A stretch of DNA of 64,000 bases from an uncultured Bacilli bacterium (GTDB taxonomy: Bacteria; Bacillota_I; Bacilli_A; RFN20; CAG-826): positions 1 to 64,000 of the forward strand of contig CAJOMQ010000012.1 in the NCBI GenBank assembly GCA_905236715.1, written 5' to 3'. Shown here piece by piece: positions 1 to 8,128 of the stretch. Under the pieces are notes generated by a model. The model saw nothing but the letters and a program-made list of their open reading frames with translations. It was not told the DNA's origin and made no database searches. The stretch's first letter is position 1. Each line of letters opens with the position of its first letter. A program made the position numbers and the translations under genes.

Positions 1-23
1 CACCAAAGTATTGTAACTGTTTA

Positions 24-206
24 GTTCTAGAGTCTTGCGAGTGATTGCATCTCCTTGTCCTGAACTGAATAGTGTTACTGTATATAGAGTAGCCTTGTAA
101 TCGGGCTCTTTTTTATTTATAAAAACCAGTATAAGCAAGGGAGCCTGACTGAATGGGGCTGTTTGGACATGGGTGGTTATGCAATCACTCGCCAAGAGTC
201 TCGAAC
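24..206. repeat. imperfect inverted repeat in a gene-free stretch
   Basis: The arms 24-50 and 179-206 are inverted copies of each other. Thirteen bases (38-50 and 179-191) match perfectly, and the rest match with single-base differences. Read outward, both arms can be translated with the tetrapeptide AITR; the right arm lies in an open stretch that stops at 217-219. They may be the ends of a decayed coding family or of a small element. I recognise neither. The gene-free stretch 1-633 otherwise holds one terminator-like hairpin and a 9-bp inverted repeat (463-471 with 528-536). Confidence 0.5.
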
Positions 207-249
207 AATATCAGTATAAATACGTTGATACAAAGATTTTATAGAGAAA

Positions 250-273
250 ATGGGCTAAAAGGCTCATTTTTTC
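250..273 (+). terminator. intrinsic terminator
   Basis: A seven-pair stem ATGGGCT/GGCTCAT (two G-T pairs) with an AAAA loop is followed by a run of T. It would end a transcript entering from the left; no gene is visible for it inside the window. Confidence 0.6.
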
Positions 274-633
274 TTATTTTCAACTATTTCAATATAGGGA
301 ACATGGGTTCAGGGGCCTTAAGAATCGAACCAAAATCATAGAAAATATAAAACGTATGGTGAAACGGATATCCCTATGTTGAAATTTTTCTACCTTTGGT
401 GAAATAGTATGAGTTTCACTGTAAAACCTTACATTCAAATTCCATACCTATATGTATACTACTTCAACTGCTCTACGCATTATGTTACTTAGTAAGGACT
501 TAAAATAAATAAAGGATAAAACAACCGGCAGTTGAATGAATATACAACCTATGGTTTATTAACTCAACAAACTTTCGATATGATTTTTATTGACAGTGTT
601 GGAAAATAAAATCGTTCCTGGAGGAAGTTAATC

Positions 634-1134
634 ATGGCAAAAGAAACATTTGGACAAAGAATCACTAATTTAAGAAAAGAAAAAGAATTAACACAAAATG
701 ATATCGCTGAAAAAATAGGTGTTACTGCTCAAGCGGTATCTAAGTGGGAAAATGATCAAGCAACACCAGACATCGATATCCTTATTAAATTATCAGACAT
801 ATTCGAAATATCATTAGATGAACTATTAGGAAAAGAAAAAATGATAACCGTTCTAAACGAAAGACCATCAAAAAAAGACATTAATAAAATGGTCTTTCGC
901 ATTCAAGTTTTAGATGCCGAGGATGGCGATACAGTCAACATCAATCTCCCATTGGCTTTGATTCGTGTTTGTGTAAATAAGGAAAATGGAAAAATTAATT
1001 TATTAGATGGAAACAAAAATCTTGAAGGGATCGATTTTAACCAATTAGTTGAACTAGTGGAACAAGGTGTTGTTGGTGAATTAATTACTGTTGATAGTAA
1101 AAATGGTGATAAGGTAAGGATTTTTGTTGAATAA
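634..1134 (+). CDS. Xre-family HTH regulator with C-terminal SHOCT-like domain
   Basis: This is a 166-aa protein. Residues 6-66 form a Cro/C1-type helix-turn-helix with the usual pattern (LTQNDIAEKIGV, then SKWEND, then LDELLG), so it should bind DNA as a transcription factor. Residues 85-166 form a small beta-rich domain (VNINLPLALIRVCV) resembling the C-terminal part of YvlB/SHOCT-like proteins; that resemblance is weak. The ATG has a strong GGAGG site at 619-623. Its stop overlaps the next start (TAATG), so the two are probably translationally coupled and may act together. The target is unknown. Confidence 0.85.
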   Translation: MAKETFGQRITNLRKEKELTQNDIAEKIGVTAQAVSKWENDQATPDIDILIKLSDIFEISLDELLGKEKMITVLNERPSKKDINKMVFRIQVLDAEDGDTVNINLPLALIRVCVNKENGKINLLDGNKNLEGIDFNQLVELVEQGVVGELITVDSKNGDKVRIFVE

Positions 1135-1361
1135 TGAAGATAGTTATCAAAGATAAAAAAGAACGTAAAAATGTTGTTTTATATTTTCCTCTTTCATTTA
1201 TCAAAATGCCATTTGTAATTAAAAAGCTTAATAGTAGTAACAATATTAATTTGCCAGAAAAAAATAAAGAATTACTAAACAATATTTATAAAGTTTTAAA
1301 GCGGTTCGTGAAAGAAAATGGCCATTTCAATTTAGTGGAAATAAATGAAAATTTGTGTTAA
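1134..1361 (+). CDS. small protein coupled to the HTH regulator
   Basis: This 75-aa basic protein starts inside the stop codon of the HTH gene (TAATG). Its hydrophobic stretch (VVLYFPLSFIKMPFVI) resembles the NLPLALIRV segment of the upstream protein's C-terminal domain, so it may be a stand-alone copy of that domain. No catalytic motif is visible. Coupling suggests a partner or modulator of the regulator. I do not recognise a named family. Confidence 0.6.
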   Translation: MKIVIKDKKERKNVVLYFPLSFIKMPFVIKKLNSSNNINLPEKNKELLNNIYKVLKRFVKENGHFNLVEINENLC

Positions 1362-1527
1362 TCAGAATTTAAAAATTCAAATATTCAAGATAAATTTATT
1401 ACATCGATGATTATGAAGCGTCTAAATCATTACTTAATGGCACATTTAATAGCAGTTAATTCAATGAGAAATAATTCCAGTTATGTGTCTTGGAAAAGGA
1501 CCATTACATAGTATTAAAATAAAAATG

Positions 1528-1556
1528 ACTCATCACAAAAACGTGGTGAGTTTTTA
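1528..1556 (+). terminator. intrinsic terminator
   Basis: A nine-pair stem ACTCATCAC/GTGGTGAGT with loop AAAAAC is followed by TTTTT. It lies about 165 bases after the small coupled gene and probably ends that transcript. The rest of 1362-1640 shows nothing else I can support. Confidence 0.75.
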
Positions 1557-1640
1557 TGATAAAATAAATAATCGCTACATTCCGTTGCGTGATTTCCCAT
1601 TTTAAATGACAGACAATAATTTCGAGAAAGGAGAAGACAG

Positions 1641-1874
1641 GTGATTGATTTTAGAAAAGTTGGAAGAAAAATATCTTCTTGTCGAAAAAGAAAAAATCTA
1701 TCTCAGGACGAACTTGCTGAAAGAATGTATGTCTCTCGACAGCTGGTTTCTAAATGGGAAAATGGAACCGGAATTCCCAAAATTGACCACATTATTGATT
1801 TATGTGAAATCTTGGATGTGAATTTTGAAGAACTGCTTTGTTTAAATGATGAAAAGGAGGGTAGCAGAAAATGA
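1641..1874 (+). CDS. short Xre-family HTH regulator
   Basis: The protein is 77 aa, almost entirely a Cro/C1 helix-turn-helix (LSQDELAERMYVSRQLVSKW, then FEELL). The start is GTG, chosen for the AAAGGAG site at 1627-1633 and because the HTH begins at once. It overlaps the next gene by four bases (ATGA), so the two should be co-translated. With no effector domain of its own, it probably works with the acidic repeat protein encoded next. Confidence 0.85.
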   Translation: MIDFRKVGRKISSCRKRKNLSQDELAERMYVSRQLVSKWENGTGIPKIDHIIDLCEILDVNFEELLCLNDEKEGSRK

Positions 1875-2479
1875 TTCTTAGAAAAATAATTATTAATGAT
1901 AAAGAAGAGGTGTATGAACCAATCTCAAAAGAAGATGCTTTAAAACTTGATGATAAAAGCATTTTAACATTCACCAGCGAAGATGAAGAAGATGAATTTG
2001 AAGAACTATTAGAAGAAATGGAAAATCCTGAAGATGACGAAGAACCATTCGTTAAAGTTGATGGAGTTCGTATTATTAACAAACATAAAAAGCATTCCAA
2101 AAAAGGAAGTAACAAAATAATCGCTTTGTTGCCATTTATGGAGGATGAGGAAATCCACGAAATAGTGGAATTAATTCTCAACAATTCAGAAGATTACAAG
2201 GATCTCCCTCTTGTTGCTGTCATGCCGTTTCTTAGCGATGAAGATTGTGATGCTTTATTCATGAAATTTGTCGTTGAGGAAAAGTATCAAGATGACATTG
2301 AATTAAGTTCGCTCGCTCCGTTTGTCAGTGAAGAATGTTTATCTAAATTAGTGGATGCCTATATTGAAGGGAAATATCCTAATCTTGAATTAGATGATTT
2401 GTATCCATTTATGTCATTAAAGGATGTGAAGAAATTATTTAGATTCTTTATTCAAAAACGCAAAGAAGAAAAAGAATAA
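1871..2479 (+). CDS. acidic protein with four PF(M/L/V) helical repeats
   Basis: This 202-aa protein is not a family I can name. The N-terminal half is very acidic (runs of D and E near residues 35-60). From about residue 80 a roughly 30-aa unit repeats four times, each opening with a hydrophobic residue, x, then PF: LLPFMEDEE, VMPFLSDED, LAPFVSEEC and LYPFMSLKD, followed by an amphipathic helix. This looks like a small alpha-solenoid, a protein-binding scaffold. Four-base overlap with the upstream HTH gene suggests the repeats sense or bind a partner and relay it to the regulator. That role is inference. Confidence 0.7.
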   Translation: MILRKIIINDKEEVYEPISKEDALKLDDKSILTFTSEDEEDEFEELLEEMENPEDDEEPFVKVDGVRIINKHKKHSKKGSNKIIALLPFMEDEEIHEIVELILNNSEDYKDLPLVAVMPFLSDEDCDALFMKFVVEEKYQDDIELSSLAPFVSEECLSKLVDAYIEGKYPNLELDDLYPFMSLKDVKKLFRFFIQKRKEEKE

Positions 2480-2550
2480 TTTCTAATGCAAGTAAGATAG
2501 GTTAGTTGTGCTAGAAAAGGACTAATACAAAATATTAAAGCAAATCGGAT

Positions 2551-2578
2551 GAGGCTCACTTAACGGTGGGTCTTTTTT
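2551..2578 (+). terminator. intrinsic terminator
   Basis: GGCTCAC/GTGGGTC pair over a six-base loop and are followed by TTTTTT. It ends the HTH/repeat-protein transcript. Confidence 0.75.
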
Positions 2579-2680
2579 CTTGACCTCGGTACTGGCTATG
2601 ATACAATAAATAAAGTCCAAAAGTTGATATTAGAATTTCCATCAACTTATGGCTCGAAACTCCATACCCGCCCTTCAAAA

Positions 2681-2745
2681 TTGGGTGCAAAATTGGGTGC
2701 AAATACCTTGATTGGGTGCAACTTCACATAGTGATTGGGTGCAAT
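2681..2745 (+). repeat. four direct copies of ATTGGGTGCAA
   Basis: The 11-mer ATTGGGTGCAA starts at 2681, 2693, 2712 and 2735 and ends just before the long direct repeat. The spacing is irregular (12, 19 and 23). The purpose is unknown; it could be a binding-site cluster or the decayed end of a mobile element. Confidence 0.7.
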
Positions 2746-2747
2746 TG

Positions 2748-3015
2748 TATCAAAATGGTTAAATGGAGACACCAAGAATGAAAATGCTCCCTAAATTTGG
2801 ACCAAATCTGAAGTGAACCCAATTTATTGGACAAGCTCAAAATTAGGGAAAAGATATGGGAAAATAGATGAAAAGTTTGACATTCTGATAACATCAGGAT
2901 GTTTTTCTACCTATAAGCTTTCATGGCATATAAAGCAAAATAAAAAAGCGTTATATTGTTACATTTCTTTGAAAAAAACATGAGAAGGATATCTGACCCT
3001 GAATTAGTAAGGAAT
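2748..3015 (+). repeat. long direct repeat, copy 1
   Basis: About 270 bases that recur at 3877-4146. The last ~214 bases (2802-3015 against 3931-4145) are nearly identical; the first ~55 have diverged. Each copy holds a hairpin ACATTCTG/CAGGATGT (or its variant) followed by T, a terminator-like structure. The two copies flank the DUF3800 gene. Confidence 0.9.
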
Positions 3016-3032
3016 TACTTGTAATATTTTTC

Positions 3033-3062
3033 TTGACATAGTGCTGAATGACAAATGATAAT
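3033..3062 (+). promoter_or_regulatory. promoter of the DUF3800 transcript
   Basis: A perfect -35 TTGACA (3033-3038) is followed, 18 bases on, by GATAAT (3057-3062). The predicted transcription start, about 3069, falls at the front of the structured leader. Confidence 0.6.
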
Positions 3063-3066
3063 ATAC

Positions 3067-3128
3067 ATGGGCTGAGGAATTCCTCTAGGTCCACCGAAAC
3101 GCGGGAGTACTTCCGCATTTTTATTTAC
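3067..3128 (+). ncRNA. structured leader RNA upstream of DUF3800 gene
   Basis: Two compact hairpins lie between the predicted transcription start and the ATG. The first is GAGG-AATT-CCTC; the second is GCGGGA-GTAC-TTCCGC, followed by ATTTTTATTT. Conserved RNA motifs named DUF3800-I onward are known to precede DUF3800 genes in many bacteria; assigning this leader to that group is inference from position and shape. I cannot say which class it is. Confidence 0.5.
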
Positions 3129-3793
3129 ATGAAAAAGGAATTGTCTATTTACGTTGACGAAACTGGTGATTTTGGACCATATGATTCTAATGCAAAAATC
3201 TATGGAGTGGCTTTCGTTTTGTGTGAAGATTTAGATAAATGCGACCCATATTTAAGGAGATTTCATAGAAGATTAAAAGGAAAAGAAGCTGGCGATTTTC
3301 CAATACATGTTGGTCCATTAATTAGAAGGGAAGACCCATACAGCGAATTAAACTATGAGTCACGTCTAGTTTTATTTGATATTATTTTGACTTATTTATC
3401 GATTCACCTATTAGCATATTGACCACAAAAGTTAGGAAAAGCGATAAATCTACTGACGAAGAAATGGCTAAAGCTCTATCTAGATTAGTTAGAGACAATA
3501 TCCATTATTTTGAATCATTCGATAAAATCAATGTTTATTATGATAACGGTCAATCACAATTAAGATCATTGCTACTAGGTATTTTTAGCGCCAATTTTTT
3601 ATATTTTGAAATGATATTAGCTAGACAAAGCGAGCATCCATTTATGCAATTAGCGGATTTAGTGGCCTCATTAGTCTTGCTCGACTATAAAACTAAAGAA
3701 GGAAATCTAACCGCAAGCGAAAATGAATTTTTTGCCGGAAGAAGAAAACTTAAAAAGGTCTATTTATCAGCATTAAAAAAGAAGTCAAAATAG
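3129..3793 (+). pseudogene. DUF3800 protein, interrupted by a frameshift
   Basis: The N-terminal half (IYVDETGDFG, then IYGVAFVL) carries the DUF3800 signature with the acidic DET motif of an RNase H-like nuclease fold. The C-terminal half (EHPFMQLADLVASL) is the second conserved block. The halves are in different frames: the first stops at 3420-3422, while the second is open through and before 3419. One missing base near 3400 would rejoin them into about 222 aa. It may be real decay or an assembly error. The start ATG at 3129 fits the conserved N-terminus. DUF3800 proteins are common in mobile and defence contexts, and this one lies between long direct repeats. Confidence 0.75.
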
Positions 3794-3876
3794 AAACCAT
3801 TCATCAATGAGATGAAACAAAATAATACAGTAAAAGTATCAAGACCACGGACTTTAAAGCATGAGAATAAAATTGA

Positions 3877-4146
3877 CTATCAAAATTGGTAAATTGAGAC
3901 ATGTCGGTGAAACTTCCCCCAAAATTTTGCCCAAATCTGAAGTGAAACCACTTTATTGGACAAGCTCAAAATTAGGGAAAAGATATGGGAAAATAGATGA
4001 AAAGTGTGACATTCTGGTAACATCAGGATGTCTTTTTTTCTGCCTATAAGCTTTCACAGCATATAAAGCAAAATAGAAAGCGTTATATTGTTACATTTCT
4101 TTGAAAAAACATGAGCAGGGTATCTGACCCTGAATTAGTAAGGAAC
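3877..4146 (+). repeat. long direct repeat, copy 2
   Basis: Second copy of the repeat at 2748-3015, with single-base changes and small indels. It begins about 83 bases after the DUF3800 stop. The copies could have arisen by duplication during insertion of the DUF3800 cassette, or could be a family of small non-coding repeats into which it fell. Confidence 0.9.
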
Positions 4147-4229
4147 TATTGCTAAAATCATCATGGAGATATTTGCGAGTATAAAATATAATTAAGTTTA
4201 ATAACGTAGAAAAGATTTTCATTCGCAAT

Positions 4230-5996
4230 ATGGACGAAAACAAATTTTTATCAAATCAACGAAAAAAAGTTGGCTTATCCCAAAATGATATTGGCGAACA
4301 GTTGGGATACACTCCGCAGATGGTTTCCTTTTGGGAAAGTGGCAAAGGTTTTCCTAATTTATCAACTTGGAGCAAGTATGCTTCTCTTTTGCAAATTGAT
4401 TTAGAAGGCTTGATAAAACATAAGGAGCAAAAAACTAACAACAATTGCGATAATGCTAAGTTTGATAGTGACAAATTTAAGAAAAATTTAAAAAAGATAA
4501 GAATATCATCCAATTTGACACAGATTGAATTGAGCAAAAGAATTAAGGTAAATAATAAAACCGTGTCATCTTGGGAAAACGGCTTATCCTTCCCAACTTT
4601 AGAACAATTCGTCCGTTTGTGTGATGTTTTTAATGTAAGTTTTGATGACCTATATTTTGCAATACCCCTTTCTTCTACCACTAAATCCGCTAATAAAAGA
4701 AAAAAGACATTATTAGTTACTATGATTCCTATTGGATCATTATTGTTGTCCATAGCAGCAGCCATTGCTGTAGTCAGCGTTGTAAAGAATAAAAATAACG
4801 CAAACGTTAATCCAAACACTCAATTAGAAACCAATAATTCATATCATTTTGATGATGAATATCACTGGAAAGAAAATGATAATGGCGACATTACCGAAAA
4901 AGAAAAACACGTATTTGACGCTGTTAAAACAAAAAATGAAACTTGCACTGAGGATGGGGAAATAACTTATACCTGTTTAACTTGTGGTTTTCAAAAAACC
5001 GAAAAAGTGGAAAAAAGTGGTCATCAAAACGATGGGGTGTGGCATTTCAATGAGACACAACATTATCATCTTTGTGCTACTGATAATGTCAGATTCGATA
5101 TTGCTTCCCATAATTTTGATAGTGGAACTGTTTTTGAAGATAATGGTAAAAAGAAAATCCTGTACCATTGTTTAATTTGTGACTATCAACAAAATAGTGA
5201 TTTATCGGATTATGTAGAAACAGGAGAATATTTATATTTTGGTAACTATCCGCAAAATAGAGTTACTGATGAACTAATCATTAATGATTTAAACTCCTTA
5301 CCGGAAACCGAGGATGGGAAATATTATTATTTGAATGACCAGTATTATGCGAAAGTAAGTGCTAGCCTAAGCGCCCTTTCTTATGAATCTTGTAATGTTT
5401 TTAAAGATGGCCTGAAGGTCAATGAAGGCGAAACATATTGGTTCAATGTACAACCTATAGAATGGAAAATATTGGAAAAAACAGATGATTATTATTTATT
5501 ACTTTCAAATATTGTCTTAGACTCTGGGCCATTTTTAAAAGATGAAAGCAATAATTATTGTAATTCTTCTGCTAGACAATGGCTTAATTCTTCTTTCTAT
5601 GATGTTGCCTTTGATGATAAAGACTCTATTATCAACACGGAAGTGGATAATTCTTTAGCATCCACAAAATGTGAAAGCAACTCATTTGTTTGTGATAACA
5701 CTAACGACAATGTGTACTTACCTAGTCGCAAAGATTTAAAAAGCGCCGATTATGGTTTTATAGAAGGATATTTAGGAATTCTCAATGAAACCGTAGCCGC
5801 CCAATATAGTGATTACGCATTAGCGAATGGTCTCACCGTTCTTCATAACAAATATTCATATTATTACACAAGAACTTCCGGAGAAGACTCCTCTCGGAAT
5901 TGTTATGTGGTTGATGAATTTGGCTCAATTATATCATTATATTTAATTGACAATTTATCTCTTGGCTATCGTCCAATGATTAAAATTTCTCGTTAA
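4230..5996 (+). CDS. membrane-tethered double-HTH protein with extracellular DUF6273 domain
   Basis: The protein is 588 aa. Residues 5-60 and 82-143 are two separate Cro/C1-type HTH domains, each with the WE(S/N)G turn. Residues 160-185 form a single membrane helix after a KRKK stop. Residues 205-320 contain spaced CxxC pairs (TCLTCGF, HCLICDY) like a repeated zinc-ribbon or disulfide unit. Residues 333-588 are a DUF6273 domain (YLYFGNYPQN, then ARQWLNSSFYD, then YRPMI). The order suggests a one-component transmembrane sensor with DNA binding inside and sensing outside. The ATG at 4230 has no evident Shine-Dalgarno site. The closing DUF6273 motifs match two lipoproteins downstream, hinting at shared ligands. 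Confidence 0.85.
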   Translation: MDENKFLSNQRKKVGLSQNDIGEQLGYTPQMVSFWESGKGFPNLSTWSKYASLLQIDLEGLIKHKEQKTNNNCDNAKFDSDKFKKNLKKIRISSNLTQIELSKRIKVNNKTVSSWENGLSFPTLEQFVRLCDVFNVSFDDLYFAIPLSSTTKSANKRKKTLLVTMIPIGSLLLSIAAAIAVVSVVKNKNNANVNPNTQLETNNSYHFDDEYHWKENDNGDITEKEKHVFDAVKTKNETCTEDGEITYTCLTCGFQKTEKVEKSGHQNDGVWHFNETQHYHLCATDNVRFDIASHNFDSGTVFEDNGKKKILYHCLICDYQQNSDLSDYVETGEYLYFGNYPQNRVTDELIINDLNSLPETEDGKYYYLNDQYYAKVSASLSALSYESCNVFKDGLKVNEGETYWFNVQPIEWKILEKTDDYYLLLSNIVLDSGPFLKDESNNYCNSSARQWLNSSFYDVAFDDKDSIINTEVDNSLASTKCESNSFVCDNTNDNVYLPSRKDLKSADYGFIEGYLGILNETVAAQYSDYALANGLTVLHNKYSYYYTRTSGEDSSRNCYVVDEFGSIISLYLIDNLSLGYRPMIKISR

Positions 5997-6037
5997 TCAA
6001 ATATTTTTGAAACGTTTTCCGTTTTATTTTCTATTTT

Positions 6038-6062
6038 GCCATTTTGTCGAATGGCTTTTTTT
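6038..6062 (+). terminator. intrinsic terminator
   Basis: A perfect six-pair stem GCCATT/AATGGC with loop TTGTCG is followed by TTTTTTT. It ends the double-HTH gene. Confidence 0.8.
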
Positions 6063-6067
6063 ATGAC

Positions 6068-6079
6068 AAAAAATGATAC
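6068..6079 (+). promoter_or_regulatory. possible operator, copy 1
   Basis: The 12-mer AAAAAATGATAC recurs exactly at 6355-6366, in front of the zinc-ribbon gene. This copy is 50 bases ahead of the winged-helix gene, followed by the palindromes TGTCGACA and GGTATACC. It may be the binding site of the small regulator encoded between the two copies. Confidence 0.4.
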
Positions 6080-6128
6080 TAATGGTGTCGACATAAAAAG
6101 GTATACCTGCAAAAAGAAAGGATCAAAT

Positions 6129-6347
6129 ATGAAAACCAACAAAACGCAGGCGACACTGTATATTTTTCATAGTCTTTTGAAAAATGGCTATATCGTGAAA
6201 AACGAGATTCAAGAAACCTTAGAAATCAATGATTTAACATTTAAAAGATATATTCAAGAATTAAGAGCTTTTCTCATAAATTATAATCTTGGATATGAAA
6301 TTGTTTTTATCAAGGAAAAGAATAAATATTTCTTAGAAAAATTTTAA
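6129..6347 (+). CDS. small winged-helix (DeoR/HTH_11-like) regulator
   Basis: This is a 72-aa protein. The sequence YIFHSLLKNGYIVKNEIQETLEINDLTFKRYIQELRAF has the spacing of a DeoR/HTH_11 winged helix (helix, turn, recognition helix TFKRYIQEL), followed by a short beta wing. The start at 6129 is chosen for the AGAAAGGAT site just before it; the longer frame has no site. It is the first gene of a small operon with a zinc-ribbon membrane protein. Identical 12-mers stand before both genes, so it may regulate both. No effector domain is present. Confidence 0.7.
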   Translation: MKTNKTQATLYIFHSLLKNGYIVKNEIQETLEINDLTFKRYIQELRAFLINYNLGYEIVFIKEKNKYFLEKF

Positions 6348-6349
6348 CA

Positions 6350-6366
6350 GTATCAAAAAATGATAC
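6350..6366 (+). promoter_or_regulatory. possible operator, copy 2
   Basis: The inverted repeat GTATCA-AAAAA-TGATAC overlaps the 12-mer shared with 6068-6079. It starts three bases after the winged-helix stop and about 43 bases before the zinc-ribbon start, a good position for a repressor site. Confidence 0.45.
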
Positions 6367-6408
6367 GCATGTTTATTAGAATGAAATTTGTTATCATGGA
6401 GAAATTTT

Positions 6409-7938
6409 ATGAAATGCTTAAATTGCGGATCAAATAATCCTGAAGGCGCAAAATTTTGTTCCACATGTGGACAAAAAATAGTTGAAGCCGAATATTTATG
6501 TCCTAAATGTCACCAACCACTTTATGACAAATCTAAATTTTGTAATAATTGCGGCAATGAATTGATATGGGATGTACCTGATATCAATAAGATTCCAGTG
6601 CCGATTAATGATCACAAAAAAAGCAAAATAAAAAGCGATCAAAAGAACATAGTTACCCTCCTTATATTTGGAGAAATTATCAGTTTTGTTTTTATTGTGT
6701 GTGTCACCATACTTACCATTTTAATTTCGTGGGGCTTTTTATATTATGCTTTGTTTGGGGTAATTTCATTGATTATCAATTTTATGACTATTGTCAAAGT
6801 AGCAAATAACCGAAAAGTAAATAAGGCTCTGGCTGTATTTGATATTATTTTTGGATTTTTAACAATCATTAATGTCTGTTCGATAATAGCAGGATTTAAA
6901 TTATTATTAGAGAAAGAAACAATCAATAGAAACGAAGCCTTGGCTTCACCAGTGGAAGAACAATTAACCATTAAAAATAATAATTACAATGGACAGCCAT
7001 CTAATCAATTGTTAGAGCAAGAATCTCCGCAAACACCAAATCAAGAAGAGAAGATTGAAGAAATTAAAGCAGAGCCAGTAAATGAAAATAAACAAGAAGA
7101 AAATAAACAACCTTCTAAGGAAGGTAGCCGTGTAGGTGGTTTTTTTGCAAAAATTGGCACCGCTGTTAAGGAAACTTTTAAAGGAACCGTTTCGCCGGTA
7201 TCAACCAACAACGAAAAACCGATTCGGCCAGAAACAAAAGTTCAAGACAAATATGATTGTGAGGACAAACCAGTTGATTGGTTTATTGATCCTGCAAATA
7301 ATGAAATTATTGAACAATATATTAAAAAAGATAATTACTTTATCGATGATGATATTTGTGAAAGAATGAAAGAAGAATTTACTGATGAATATGAATCTCT
7401 TAATGGTTCTTTAGTAGGTTTTGAATGTATTCGAGGAGAAAGATATGAAGAAAATAAATATCTTCCTACTATCTTATTTAATTGTTTTTTAACCTCGTTT
7501 GTTGAATCCATCGGCGCTGAAGAAATTATCGATAGCAGTTTGACTTACTATTTAGCTGGTTTGTTTAAAATACATAACCGTCCATATTACATCGATGAAA
7601 GTGGTGATCTTGTCGATAGACTTCCTATGCCAGTTCATTTGATTTTCAATAGAACCCAAAATCCATATTTGAGATATTTGGATTTGTTGATGGAAAATAT
7701 TGGCAATAGCGAAGATTTAGAAGAAGTTTCTACAGAATTATCCTTATTAGTATTTATTTGCCTACGCTTTATATTCAATGAAATGGTTAATTGCAATGCA
7801 CGAGTTATCGAAGAAAATCCATGGCTCTATGATCGTAATACTATCGGAAATAAATTAAGAACCGAGGAACAATTTAGGAATAAGTGCAAAAATTTAGCTA
7901 AAAATCCAGAATATTTTACGACGGGCTCAAATGATTAA
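6409..7938 (+). CDS. zinc-ribbon membrane protein with large cytoplasmic domain
   Basis: The protein is 509 aa. It opens with two zinc ribbons (CLNCGSNNPEGAKFCSTCG and CPKCHQPLYDKSKFCNNCG, residues 3-50). About three hydrophobic helices follow at residues 85-175, then a polar, Glu/Gln-rich linker (185-255). The C-terminal domain of about 230 aa is rich in acidic and aromatic residues and belongs to no family I know. The start at 6409 follows a GGAGA site; an upstream TTG start has none. Double zinc ribbons before membrane helices are common in Firmicutes stress proteins. It shares an operon with a winged-helix regulator and two tiny proteins. Confidence 0.7.
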   Translation: MKCLNCGSNNPEGAKFCSTCGQKIVEAEYLCPKCHQPLYDKSKFCNNCGNELIWDVPDINKIPVPINDHKKSKIKSDQKNIVTLLIFGEIISFVFIVCVTILTILISWGFLYYALFGVISLIINFMTIVKVANNRKVNKALAVFDIIFGFLTIINVCSIIAGFKLLLEKETINRNEALASPVEEQLTIKNNNYNGQPSNQLLEQESPQTPNQEEKIEEIKAEPVNENKQEENKQPSKEGSRVGGFFAKIGTAVKETFKGTVSPVSTNNEKPIRPETKVQDKYDCEDKPVDWFIDPANNEIIEQYIKKDNYFIDDDICERMKEEFTDEYESLNGSLVGFECIRGERYEENKYLPTILFNCFLTSFVESIGAEEIIDSSLTYYLAGLFKIHNRPYYIDESGDLVDRLPMPVHLIFNRTQNPYLRYLDLLMENIGNSEDLEEVSTELSLLVFICLRFIFNEMVNCNARVIEENPWLYDRNTIGNKLRTEEQFRNKCKNLAKNPEYFTTGSND

Positions 7939-7963
7939 TTTGTGTAAAGAAAGGAAAACAAAT

Positions 7964-8128
7964 ATGGGCGATTTAGGATTTACTCATTATGAAGGCAGTG
8001 CGGTATTGTGGAGAGTGACCCATAATACAGGGGTGGATTTTGTTCATGCCCCAACTGAAGCGATGGCTATTGAAAGATATAAAGCAAAATACCCAAATAG
8101 AAAAAGTGGAAAGGAAATAGGTCTATGA
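7964..8128 (+). CDS. 54-aa hypothetical protein
   Basis: A short soluble protein containing VLWRVTHNTGVDFVHAPTEAMAIERYKAKYP. It looks like a small alpha/beta unit (strand, strand, helix) of the kind that carries a modified-base or substrate grip, but I recognise no family. The start at 7964 follows AGAAAGGAA. It overlaps the next gene by four bases (ATGA) and lies 25 bases after the zinc-ribbon gene, so the three are likely co-transcribed. Confidence 0.6.
   Translation: MGDLGFTHYEGSAVLWRVTHNTGVDFVHAPTEAMAIERYKAKYPNRKSGKEIGL

Noticed and set aside
1-5. CACCA at the window edge as the tail of a tRNA
   Set aside because: Five bases cannot support it; nothing before them is visible.
150-330. 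tmRNA 5' end (GGGGCTGTTTGGA)
   Set aside because: The required continuation, a tag-encoding frame and a tRNA-like 3' half are not present; the terminator comes too soon.
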